Assembly (NCBI GenBank): GCA_934501535.1
Contig: CAKSUM010000005.1
Location: 57,389-121,388 of the forward strand
DNA length: 64,000 bases
Origin: an uncultured Clostridia bacterium
GTDB taxonomy: Bacteria; Bacillota; Clostridia; UBA1381
Direction of reading: 5' to 3'
Positions 37,121 to 46,148 of the stretch are shown piece after piece (position 1 is the stretch's first letter; every line of letters starts with the position of its first letter). Below the pieces are notes generated by a model that saw nothing but the letters and a program-made list of their open reading frames with translations, was not told where the DNA came from and made no database searches. The position numbers and the translations under genes were made by a program.

Positions 37121-39589
37121 TCACTTTATATAATATGCCGATGTAAACGGCGTATTCCCCGATTTATCCCATATGACAATTTTTATCAGGTCGGCGTCCG
37201 CCGCGGTGCAGCTCACCGAAAAGCTTTCCTCACCGCCTTTCGGAACGATTTTTCCGTCCGACTTGCTGACGTATATTAACCTGCCGTTTCGGTAGCAGCA
37301 CGCGTATGCAGCCGCATTTATCGTTTCATCCGATATGTTCTTTGCGGTAAAAGTGATGTTTCCGTCCTGCGGCAGTCCCGTAATCTCATTGCCGTTGCCG
37401 TCGGTCGGTACTCCGGTAATAACTGCGGTTTCGTTATTTTTCGTATACTCGAACGTTGTTTCGGCAATATCGCCGTTTGAACCCACGGTAAGAGTATATG
37501 TGCCTGACAGTGCCTCATTGGGCATACGGAACGTGAATTCCTGTACGTTTGCCGTTTTCTCGAATGTTCCTGCGTAAGCGAGGCGATGCGTCTGCAAATC
37601 GGTGAAGTTTCCGCTGCCGTATATCGCGGTCACCGTGTACGTTCCGTCGGCGGCATCCTGCGAAAAAGCAGCCGAGGCTGTGACAACACCGTCCCTGCAA
37701 TCCGCCGTCACCGATTTGAATGTCTGTGTGCCGTATATAAAATTCTTTTTGTGATACTCACCGCCCGTACCGATAACCGCAGTATATTCGCCCGGCAGCA
37801 TATTATACGGAAGCTCGGTTTTGAAATAAACCTTGTCATCGATAACCTCCGCATAATCCGAGGCTATAATATTTTCCGGCTGTGTACCCGTATATTCGGC
37901 GCCGGCACTGACTATTATCAGCGACGCGTTATTTCCGGAGTATGCACCGCTGTAAAAACAATCGGTTATTTCCGCAGTGCATTTCGCCGTTTTTATATTT
38001 ATTTCACCGACTTCGTCCGAGGCGTATTCCTGCTCTGCCGGAACAAACTCAATGCCGACAGCCGAATACGCCGGCACCGTAACTGACGGATTTTCACTGT
38101 TCATACGATATGTTTTTGTTGTAACCGCGTTCGGTGTAACGGAATTATTATCCGCCGTTTCCGCCCCCGATACCACCGTCTTTTTTATTGCTTTGTACCC
38201 CGGCAGCACAAGATTTACTTCATTGTCCGAATTCTGATTTTCAAAATCGGGAATGACTATGACATTTATTTTGCCGTCTGCCGTTTTAAAAGCCTGCGCC
38301 GATGTCTTTTCCGCGCTCTGAATGTCGGTCATAACCGGCGCACCGTCCGACATATGTGCGAATAAATTCCCCACTGCACCCGTGGCGCTCGGTCTGAATA
38401 TTCCGTCCTTGCAATATCGGTATGACATCCACCATTCACCGCCCGTTTCGCCGGCTGAATTCGGTATGTCTGCGGTTCCGCTCCCCTCGTAATTATTAAA
38501 CCCGTACTGAATAACTTCCTCTATCTTATCCATTGAAAATACTTTTATATAGAACCTGCCCAGCGCAAGTGCATATTTCATGGAATTGGAGTCCTTTATA
38601 TTATATCCGCCGCTCAAATAGGAGCCCGTTTCGGTAAGCAGAATTTTTATATCGGTACCGTCGATGTAATCGGTAATAACTTTGTATTCTTCATCTCTCT
38701 TTGATATAATTTTATTTGAAGTTTTGGTTTTTATATTGAAATAATCATGATGCACAACGCTGTCAATAACGTTTTTTAATCTTTCCGCGACAGTCCGGTT
38801 CCACGCACGGCAGCGCGCCTCGTTCTCCTGTTTATCCGTACCCTCCGTGTCGGTGTACGAAATCATTGAAGATGAATACATCTGCGCCGCAATATTTATA
38901 TCCGGATTGACGCCGCGCAGCACTTCGATAAGCGCCGCACACTCTTCGGCATACACCGCAGCGGCATCGGTCACTTCATCTGCGGTTATTTTATCATAAT
39001 TCACTTTCGGATAAAGCTCGTTTCCCAATTCAAACACAATCACCGGAACAGGGTCTGCTATACCGCTGTCAGCGCGTACCTGAGCCCAATTAATGCCTTC
39101 CGCGCAGACTGCGTTTTCATCCTCCGGCATAAGTGTAAGATACCGAACCAAATCCGCATTATTGTGGGCGGTATCATTCATGTTCAAAACTACGTTAAGC
39201 TTTACCTCCGGAGTTACCTGCGACAGCGCTTTATACCATTCGGCATAACCCTTGTTTTCAAAATCATTATTTGTTCGGTCCGCAATATCGCCGATTTTGG
39301 TTTTCCAGAAAAAGGAGTTTGACGAATCGCCCCCCATGCGATACACCGGAATTTTCATATCCCGGCGTTTCAATCCCAAAGTCCAGTTTTCCGATACGTC
39401 GTCCGACTCGCTGTTGTTGAAAAGAAAACTGTATCTGTTCCAGTCACCGCCGTAGCCGAAGGAAACGCTGTTTTTTATCACATTATCGGGGTAAATGGAA
39501 ATAACATCGGAACTGTCGGCGGCGCACACCGTGTTTATACACATAGCAGCCGCGGCGGCAAAAATTATCCTTTTTAATATTTTTTTCAT
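37121..39589 (-). CDS. Secreted glycosidase-like protein, clan GH-A type
   Basis: 822 residues from ATG 39589 (GGAGAT upstream; the extra 11 codons of the longer frame lie in the SD region). Signal peptide 1-23. Residues about 25-520 look like a GH-A TIM barrel plus a small beta domain: PVYRMGGDSSNSFFW early, N190-E191 in VFELGNELYP as presumed acid/base and E320 in ILLTETGSY as presumed nucleophile. The pattern resembles GH30, GH51 and GH79 relatives, but I cannot choose among them. Residues 530-735 hold Ig-like repeats and the last 90 residues the shared module ending LIKIVIWDKSGNTPF. No SLH domain was seen. It is 16 bp after the three-module protein and is probably a secreted exo- or endo-glycosidase. 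Confidence 0.8.
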   Translation of the reverse strand: MKKILKRIIFAAAAAMCINTVCAADSSDVISIYPDNVIKNSVSFGYGGDWNRYSFLFNNSESDDVSENWTLGLKRRDMKIPVYRMGGDSSNSFFWKTKIGDIADRTNNDFENKGYAEWYKALSQVTPEVKLNVVLNMNDTAHNNADLVRYLTLMPEDENAVCAEGINWAQVRADSGIADPVPVIVFELGNELYPKVNYDKITADEVTDAAAVYAEECAALIEVLRGVNPDINIAAQMYSSSMISYTDTEGTDKQENEARCRAWNRTVAERLKNVIDSVVHHDYFNIKTKTSNKIISKRDEEYKVITDYIDGTDIKILLTETGSYLSGGYNIKDSNSMKYALALGRFYIKVFSMDKIEEVIQYGFNNYEGSGTADIPNSAGETGGEWWMSYRYCKDGIFRPSATGAVGNLFAHMSDGAPVMTDIQSAEKTSAQAFKTADGKINVIVIPDFENQNSDNEVNLVLPGYKAIKKTVVSGAETADNNSVTPNAVTTKTYRMNSENPSVTVPAYSAVGIEFVPAEQEYASDEVGEINIKTAKCTAEITDCFYSGAYSGNNASLIIVSAGAEYTGTQPENIIASDYAEVIDDKVYFKTELPYNMLPGEYTAVIGTGGEYHKKNFIYGTQTFKSVTADCRDGVVTASAAFSQDAADGTYTVTAIYGSGNFTDLQTHRLAYAGTFEKTANVQEFTFRMPNEALSGTYTLTVGSNGDIAETTFEYTKNNETAVITGVPTDGNGNEITGLPQDGNITFTAKNISDETINAAAYACCYRNGRLIYVSKSDGKIVPKGGEESFSVSCTAADADLIKIVIWDKSGNTPFTSAYYIK

Positions 39590-39605
39590 ATTAATCTCCG
39601 TTTCT

Positions 39606-42536
39606 TCACCGTGCGGAAGCATAACTTATAACATACTCGCCCAACGGCGCCGACAGCAGGTTATCTTTTTCACGAAAAATCACCGATATTTCCTCCGCAT
39701 ACGGACAATATTCGCACGTAAAGCTCAATATGCCGTCCTTCAGCACGGTATCGGCCGCTGCTGTTTTTAAAACCCGTTTGTCCGCACCGATGTACCGTAT
39801 AACCGCAGTCATCGGCGGCATTTCTCCGTCAACCCGGACTCCTCCGTTAAAAATACCTTCGTTTATTTCCCATTCAAACGGAGAAACGGTCCGCACAAAT
39901 GTATCAAATCCGAAAACACCGTCCGATACCGATATGCACACATTTCCGTCCGATATTTTTTTCGCGCAGATAAAACCGCTGCGCACCTCCGCGGCGTCCG
40001 AGCCGGACTGCACTTCAAATGAGCCGTCCGCACCGTTTATCCGTGCGGAAAATTCAATCCGGTCATTTACCCGAATCCGCTCCGTGCGGTTCATTTCGGT
40101 CCACACCGACGCGTTGTTCACGTTTGAAAGCCTGATATACCTGTACGGCAAATTTGTCAGCGTATTCAAAAGCTTTCCCCCGGTCACAATTCCTATCGGA
40201 ATAAAATTTACACCGTCATTTGATACTTTTGCCGCCGTCCCGTCCTGCGCACATATTTTTCTCACGGTATATTTTCCGCCGAAATCAATTATGCCGTCCT
40301 CCGACACCGATTTTTGCGGCACTCTTTTATAAATCACATTATCCGGTTCCGCACCGTCGTCAATATACATATCATATGATGAAATAACAAAATTATCATA
40401 ACCCGTGTACTTATCTCTGCCGCCGCTCGCGATGAACCCTATCCTGCCCGTTTCCAGGGGATTGTCGCAGTCGGTCACCCCGCCCGACGAGCTGAATGTG
40501 CTGTCCGGCGAAGATAGCGTGTAGCTTATTTTTCCGCCGAATACCTTAAGCGTAAGCCGATATGTCACATCTCCGGCTATGCAGTCCGCCGCCGCTTTTC
40601 CTTTGGCAGCATATAACCGCGTACGGTTACCCTCTGATATTTTGCTGATTTCCGCCGTAATAAATTCACTGTTATATCTGCTGCTCGGGAAATACAGTTC
40701 ATACCAGCTCTGTTCATCATCGGATATCATAAACCGTACTCCTGCGCCGTATCCGCCGGCAGCGGTTTTTATATCGGTCCCGATTATATATCCGCGGCTC
40801 TTCGGATATTCTCCCGTATACATTACCGTCGGTAAATCCGCATATGCCATATCCTGCGCCCTGGCTTCTATCGCAAGATATTTTCCCCGCATATCCCCGG
40901 TACTGCTGTAAATATCATTTCCTGCCTGTGCAAAATTATCATACCCTGCACGCGCCGACCAAAAGCGCCAGTTTTTGTTTATTCCCGCACATGAACCCCG
41001 TACGGCAGAACCGTCATTTTCAAAATCGTCCGTAAATATTTCCCGTTTGTTTAATTCAAAGTCCGGCTCAACGCATTTTATCTCCACATCGTCAAAATAG
41101 CTTACGCCGCAGCGATGACCGCCCGAAATCAGCTCTATGGCAATGTCTTTCCGAGGGATATATTCCTCGTCAAACCAGTATCCGTCCATACCGGATGACT
41201 CGTCCGCCGCTGCGCCGTCACATCTGCGGACGGTCCAGCTTATTCTGCCGTCGGGGCAGCAAACTATATTTACCCTGTACCACAGTTTCGGCGAACGGCA
41301 CCCGGGCGATGCCGCCTGTGAATAAACAGTTTCCCGCACACCGTTTTCCACCTTATTGAGTATGACCTGATATCCGCTGTCCAGGCGCGGAAAAACAAGC
41401 TCATAAAAACTTGAGCCGCTTTTTTGAAATCTTATGCCTGCGCCGCCTCCGCCGTACAGTCCGTCTTTTGCACGGAATTTAAAGGAAATATTCTGCCCGA
41501 CCGTTGACGGGAAGCTCGGCATTTTGAGTATTACACCGGGATACACCCCGAATTTCTGCCACTCCGCACGCGCGGAAATTGCAAGACACTTCCCCGTTGT
41601 TCCCGCATCTTCGTCCGTAATGCCGGCATATGCGCGCGAATCATAACCCATAACTCCGTTGGTTACCCAACGGTCCCCTATCGGTTTATTGCGTGAATCC
41701 ACCACCGTTTCGTCCTCCGGTACGGTATCAATAAAAACGGCACTGTAGCTTACTTTTTCCGTATTTTCAAAATCATCGTAAAATCTGCTTATGTAATCTT
41801 CGCTGCGATACGAGATATCGTCAAAATAAACATACCCCGAACCGTATCCGCCGGCAATCAGCTCTATACCCGACGGCTTTCCTGCGGAAAATAAAATTGT
41901 ATCCGCCGCGCTGCCGTTCGGACTTTCTTCAAGCGAATTGCCGTTTTCATCGGTGACATACCATGCCAGCTCACCGCGCGCCGAAGCGGTTACTCTTACA
42001 TTATACCACACATTTCGCTTCATTTGCTTAATTCCGTTAATTTTCTTTATACAAACGCGCGAATTTTCGGTAACTTTGTTCAAAACGGCAAGAACACTGC
42101 CTTTTTGAGGAAAAACAAGTTCATAATATCCCTCATCGCTCTTTAAAAAGCGCACACCGGCTTCCGCATTGATTGAGCTTAAGCAGAGGCGGAATGATAT
42201 TTCATGATTTTCACCGCTTTTTTGACCGTTTCCGTCCCGAATAATTCCCGGATATTCCGCATAATTGCCGGCATCACCCTTTGCGGACAGCCGAAAGCAC
42301 TTGCCGTCCGCTCCGTTCACGTCCCGAACCACACCGCACGGCGCGCTACCGCCGCCCATGACACTGTTTGTGCGCCATTCGCCGCCAAGGCTGATATTCG
42401 CCGTATTCTCCGTATATTCCTGCACCGCGAGCGTTTCACAGTCCTCAAAAAAATCCCCGGCGGCATGTGCCGCTGCGGCAAAAGTCATTGTGATTATTCC
42501 CGACAATAAAAATGATACAATACTTATCTTTTTCAT
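39606..42536 (-). CDS. Secreted protein with three tandem beta-sandwich modules
   Basis: 976 residues. Signal peptide 1-25 (MTFAAAAHAAGD). Three modules of about 230 residues begin with EDCET, DDFENTEKVSYS and DDFENDGSAVRG. Each contains a G-G-G-IRFQKS or GVRFL/M segment followed by YELVFP or YELYFP, a W-Y-R/NV-V segment, GRISWTV-like strands and a closing YFDDI(S/V) or GYDNFVIS strand. This LamG/concanavalin-like pattern is also in the proteins at 42710 and 51389. Residues 740-860 look discoidin-like (VRKICAQDGTAAKVSNDG, YRYIRLSNV). The tail resembles the shared C-terminal module. No enzyme motif was seen; glycan binding is likely. It has a candidate promoter of its own at 42568-42597. Confidence 0.78.
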   Translation of the reverse strand: MKKISIVSFLLSGIITMTFAAAAHAAGDFFEDCETLAVQEYTENTANISLGGEWRTNSVMGGGSAPCGVVRDVNGADGKCFRLSAKGDAGNYAEYPGIIRDGNGQKSGENHEISFRLCLSSINAEAGVRFLKSDEGYYELVFPQKGSVLAVLNKVTENSRVCIKKINGIKQMKRNVWYNVRVTASARGELAWYVTDENGNSLEESPNGSAADTILFSAGKPSGIELIAGGYGSGYVYFDDISYRSEDYISRFYDDFENTEKVSYSAVFIDTVPEDETVVDSRNKPIGDRWVTNGVMGYDSRAYAGITDEDAGTTGKCLAISARAEWQKFGVYPGVILKMPSFPSTVGQNISFKFRAKDGLYGGGGAGIRFQKSGSSFYELVFPRLDSGYQVILNKVENGVRETVYSQAASPGCRSPKLWYRVNIVCCPDGRISWTVRRCDGAAADESSGMDGYWFDEEYIPRKDIAIELISGGHRCGVSYFDDVEIKCVEPDFELNKREIFTDDFENDGSAVRGSCAGINKNWRFWSARAGYDNFAQAGNDIYSSTGDMRGKYLAIEARAQDMAYADLPTVMYTGEYPKSRGYIIGTDIKTAAGGYGAGVRFMISDDEQSWYELYFPSSRYNSEFITAEISKISEGNRTRLYAAKGKAAADCIAGDVTYRLTLKVFGGKISYTLSSPDSTFSSSGGVTDCDNPLETGRIGFIASGGRDKYTGYDNFVISSYDMYIDDGAEPDNVIYKRVPQKSVSEDGIIDFGGKYTVRKICAQDGTAAKVSNDGVNFIPIGIVTGGKLLNTLTNLPYRYIRLSNVNNASVWTEMNRTERIRVNDRIEFSARINGADGSFEVQSGSDAAEVRSGFICAKKISDGNVCISVSDGVFGFDTFVRTVSPFEWEINEGIFNGGVRVDGEMPPMTAVIRYIGADKRVLKTAAADTVLKDGILSFTCEYCPYAEEISVIFREKDNLLSAPLGEYVISYASAR

Positions 42537-42567
42537 ACATTTCTCCGTTTTACATCAAATATAGCAA

Positions 42568-42597
42568 AGCATACCGCAACAAACCGAGCAGAGTCAA
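42568..42597 (-). promoter_or_regulatory. Predicted internal promoter
   Basis: Minus strand TTGACT (42592-42597), 18-bp spacer, TATGCT (42568-42573), about 25 bp before the leader start of the gene beginning at 42536. It lies just beyond the terminator at 42673-42702, so it would restart transcription of the second half of the cluster. Confidence 0.5.
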
Positions 42598-42672
42598 TGT
42601 CTTTAAACAGCCGCCGCTTTTCCGGCGTCCGGCTGATTGATACCGCCGCACAAAACATACGGCATATTCCCA

Positions 42673-42702
42673 AAAAGGGCAAGTGTTCTTCCTTGCCCTT
42701 TT
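42673..42702 (-). terminator. Intrinsic terminator inside the second carbohydrate cluster
   Basis: AAAAGGGCAAG (42673-42683) and CTTGCCCTTTT (42692-42702) give an 11-bp stem with an 8-nt loop and a T-run on the minus strand, 7 bp after the stop of the four-module gene. It splits the cluster into two transcription units or reduces downstream expression. Confidence 0.75.
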
Positions 42703-42709
42703 CCGATTC

Positions 42710-45700
42710 CTATTCTACCTCATATTCAGCCGATGCGCAAAGCGGTTCCGAATCCGCCGCACGCCATACCATTATCTTTACCGTGTCGGCATCACCGTCA
42801 ACAAAGCTGCTGTCGGCATTAATTTCATTAACGCCGCTGCTGAGCTTCTCTGCCTTATACGAAACACTTGTAAGCTGTTCTGTATCACCGATTTTTTTCG
42901 CCGCAAATATAACAATCGCGTCCGTTTCCGCCGGTGCATATATTTCGGTCTTTCCGCCCGTGTAATTCTTTATTTCGTACTCGCCGCTCAGCGACTTGAC
43001 GAAGCTCGTGTTGTCAAAATATGCAAGGCTCCCGTTTTGACCTGCGCCTATTAAAAATGCCATCATCTCTGTTCCGGCAATAGGGGTATCATCGGTGTAG
43101 CTGCCTGTTTCTATCAAGGTTCCGTCCGCCTGACTTTTCAGCGTCCAGCGTATATCGCCGCCGTTCACGGTCACCTCCGCGGTGTACCATTTTCCGCCCG
43201 ATATTGTCTGACTCTGTCCCTCTTCCGTAACGATCTGCGCCGGCAGTTCCGATATATCGCTGCTGCCTGCCGCGCCCTCGCGGTACAGCTGTCCGTCACT
43301 CAGCTTTTTAAGCGTTGTTTTTTTGTCACAGTTTTCGCCGCCGAAGAACAGCTGATAAAAACTCTTGTGTTCTTCGTCTTTCTTAATATAATTAAATCTT
43401 ATTCCCGCGCCGCTGCGTGCGTCATTTAAACAGAAATCAAATTTATACACCGCCTTTGAAAGTGAATCCGCTTTCCATTGTCTGTTATATGCCATCGGAT
43501 ATTTCCACGGCGTTTTCCATTCCGACTGAGTTTCAATACGCAAAACGTTTCCGTCGCCTTTTGGATTTTTGATAATTGCGAATCCGGCTTTGTCGCCGTT
43601 CGCTCCCGAAAGTTCGTTTACACTGTATCTTCCGCGCAGATACCAGTCGCCGCCGATTTTTGCGTCTTTATAATTTGCTCCGGTCGAAGCTGCCGTAAGA
43701 ATATCCGTAGTTTTGAGGTTATCGAAACTGCCGTCATCAATACCCTCCCATGTCCTTACCGCATTATCAATCATGATACTGCCGCCGTAAGCCGCGAAAT
43801 AACTGCCGGTATCTGTTTCCGCAAGCGGATTTGAGTCGGTAAAGCTGCCGGAAATACATGTTTTTCCGCCCATATACTGTCCGTTATTTTTAGTGCTGAC
43901 CGTAAAGGTGATTTTTCCGCCGGTAACCTCAAGATGAACCGTATTCCAGATTTCCGGCTTCATTCCCTGATATTTTGTTATGGTATTCCAAACGCCCTCA
44001 AATTCACTGTTGATTTCAAGAGCAGGTGTCAAAAGCACGCTTTCACCGTTTTCAACTCTGCGCAAAACCGTTCTCGGTCTTTCGTTATCCCTTTCCGGCT
44101 CGCCCGTTTCGCTGCCTGCTTCACGGTCATTGGTTTCAACAAATGCAAGCTCATAATAATTTTTGCCGTCACGGCTCACATTAAATCTAATTCCGCCGCC
44201 GCATTTAAAGCTTCCCTTCCACATATCAAAGTCAAAGGTCTGAACGCCGTCTTTTGTGCTTCGCCAATCGGTGTTGCCTATTGCCGCATATGACTCATAC
44301 TCACTTTCCGCCGCTGCGGAGGTAATTTTAAGTGCTTTGTTGGTTTCCGATTGCTGTACTATTTCAAATGCCGCATCCTCCGGCTGTCCGCAGGGAATAT
44401 GCCAGTCGCCGGCAATCGGCAGCGTCCAGCGCGCGTCCGATTTCTTCGTCACGGTATCAAAAGTTTCAAAATCACCCGTATCTTTTGTCATCGGCGTTAC
44501 GGAAATATTGTCAAAGTACACATATGCACCGTACTGACCTGCGCCGAAAAATCTTGTGCCTGTTCCGCTCATATCGGCATAAGCATCAGCGTCATTGTAA
44601 CTTCCCGCTGACACAATGCTGTCACCGTCATAAACAATCCACTCTATTTTTCCGCCCGATGTCTTTAAATCAACCGTGTACCATCTGTTTGCGGCAAGAC
44701 GGTTGTCTGTCTGTTCGCTGTCATTAAAATATGTCTTTATATCCGCGGCAAGAAGCTCCTCCTGACCTTTTACACGGCGGTATAGCATTGTTCCCTTGCC
44801 GGCGCCCGTATTACCAGATCCGAAATGCAGTTCATAAAAATTGCTGTCATCTTTGTAATTAAAGCGTATTCCGCCTCCGCCGTTGCCCCTGTCATTTGCC
44901 ACGCGCTTAATGTCAAACTTGTAATTATATGCGGTATTCTGTGCCGTCGCCACAGACGAATCGTATGCCGTCGGATAATCCGGGCGCTGCGTCCACTCTT
45001 TTCTGGATTCTATTGCAAGTACATGCCCGTGCTCGCCGTCCTCGAGAATTTGTATATCCGGTGCAGTCCAGACAGCCGGCGCACGCCATTTTCCGGCGAT
45101 TACGGCTTCCGTACCCTGAGCAGGCGCGTTAATCTGAGTCAGCGGAAGTTTCTCAAAGGTACCGTCATCTGCTTCCTCCTGCGTTTTTCTTGTTATCAGC
45201 AGATTATCATACAGTACGAATGTATTTCCCTGACCGCCGGCAAACAGCTCGATGTGCGCGCCGTCCTGCGTTATAATGTCCCCGGTGTCAACGCTGCGTC
45301 CCGTCTGACGCGCCGTGCCGCTTCCGTCCAGCACGCTCCATTCAAATATGCCGCCTTCCGCCGTCAGAGTTACGGTATACCATTCATCTCCGGCTAAGGA
45401 TTTTCCGTCAACGCTCGTTGAACTTAACACCGTTCCGATGCCGTTTGTTACCTTTCTTATTCCGCCGATGCCGCCGACGGTGCCGTTATTTCCCGGAAGC
45501 TGCAATTCATAATACGATTTTCTGTCCTCACTGACGTTAAATCTTATTCCGCCGCCCGTCAGCCCGTCAAAACCGCTGAGCGATTTATAAATATCGAACT
45601 TATATGTATACACTGCATTTCCGATTGTTGTTATATCGTTCAGCGCAATAACCGGATATGTTTTAACGTCTGTTGAATAACTGCATATTGCAAGGGCATT

Positions 45701-46102
45701 GTCATCGGTTTTCTGCGGTGCCGCAATAATTCCGGCAGCGGAGGTATTCCAGCCGCCCCACGTTCCGTTAAAGGTCTTTGCCGACCATACGCTGTCGCCG
45801 AAATCGGCGTCCCTTGCAACCGCAACATCCTGTGAATTTATGAGATAATTACCGTTTTCGTCCGTTGCCGTACTTTCATGGAATATACCGTCATCATCGG
45901 TATACGGTGCCGACCATGCTCCGTGCTGATTTTTTTCATACTTCAATCCCGACAATCCGTAAGCATTAAAGTCGTCGCTGAAAACGCTGATTGCTTCATT
46001 GCCGTCCGCCGCATAGCCGGTCAGCGGCACAGCCGACGCCAAAATTGCCGCCGCAGCTGCGATTGCCGCTTTTTTTAACCACATTTCTTTTTTTGTTCTC
46101 AT
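42710..46102 (-). CDS. Secreted protein with four tandem beta-sandwich modules
   Basis: 1130 residues from ATG 46102 (AAGGAGGAAAG directly upstream). Signal peptide 1-32 (AAIAAAAAILASAVPLTGYAADG). Four modules of about 230-250 residues follow. Each has a G-GGIRFN segment with YYELQL or FYELHF, then W(Y/N)TV or AEV-GG-I-W(S/T)V strands, GS-D-PIA and a closing YFDN(T/I)S strand. Repeated start blocks read like IGGDWYLRGRYS, IAGKWRAPAVW and IAGDWHIPCG. The last 95 residues are the shared C-terminal module (TDAIVIFAAKKIGDTEQL, VKIMVWRAADSEPL). No catalytic motif was seen. The repeat copies suggest multivalent binding to an extended polysaccharide. Confidence 0.8.
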   Translation of the reverse strand: MRTKKEMWLKKAAIAAAAAILASAVPLTGYAADGNEAISVFSDDFNAYGLSGLKYEKNQHGAWSAPYTDDDGIFHESTATDENGNYLINSQDVAVARDADFGDSVWSAKTFNGTWGGWNTSAAGIIAAPQKTDDNALAICSYSTDVKTYPVIALNDITTIGNAVYTYKFDIYKSLSGFDGLTGGGIRFNVSEDRKSYYELQLPGNNGTVGGIGGIRKVTNGIGTVLSSTSVDGKSLAGDEWYTVTLTAEGGIFEWSVLDGSGTARQTGRSVDTGDIITQDGAHIELFAGGQGNTFVLYDNLLITRKTQEEADDGTFEKLPLTQINAPAQGTEAVIAGKWRAPAVWTAPDIQILEDGEHGHVLAIESRKEWTQRPDYPTAYDSSVATAQNTAYNYKFDIKRVANDRGNGGGGIRFNYKDDSNFYELHFGSGNTGAGKGTMLYRRVKGQEELLAADIKTYFNDSEQTDNRLAANRWYTVDLKTSGGKIEWIVYDGDSIVSAGSYNDADAYADMSGTGTRFFGAGQYGAYVYFDNISVTPMTKDTGDFETFDTVTKKSDARWTLPIAGDWHIPCGQPEDAAFEIVQQSETNKALKITSAAAESEYESYAAIGNTDWRSTKDGVQTFDFDMWKGSFKCGGGIRFNVSRDGKNYYELAFVETNDREAGSETGEPERDNERPRTVLRRVENGESVLLTPALEINSEFEGVWNTITKYQGMKPEIWNTVHLEVTGGKITFTVSTKNNGQYMGGKTCISGSFTDSNPLAETDTGSYFAAYGGSIMIDNAVRTWEGIDDGSFDNLKTTDILTAASTGANYKDAKIGGDWYLRGRYSVNELSGANGDKAGFAIIKNPKGDGNVLRIETQSEWKTPWKYPMAYNRQWKADSLSKAVYKFDFCLNDARSGAGIRFNYIKKDEEHKSFYQLFFGGENCDKKTTLKKLSDGQLYREGAAGSSDISELPAQIVTEEGQSQTISGGKWYTAEVTVNGGDIRWTLKSQADGTLIETGSYTDDTPIAGTEMMAFLIGAGQNGSLAYFDNTSFVKSLSGEYEIKNYTGGKTEIYAPAETDAIVIFAAKKIGDTEQLTSVSYKAEKLSSGVNEINADSSFVDGDADTVKIMVWRAADSEPLCASAEYEVE

Positions 46103-46148
46103 ATTTCTTTCCTCCTTATATTTTTCCCTATATATCAATGCCCGAAAA

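Noticed and set aside
42683..42709. Phage or attachment-site-like repeat near the four-module gene
   Set aside because: The inverted sequence is an ordinary intrinsic terminator.
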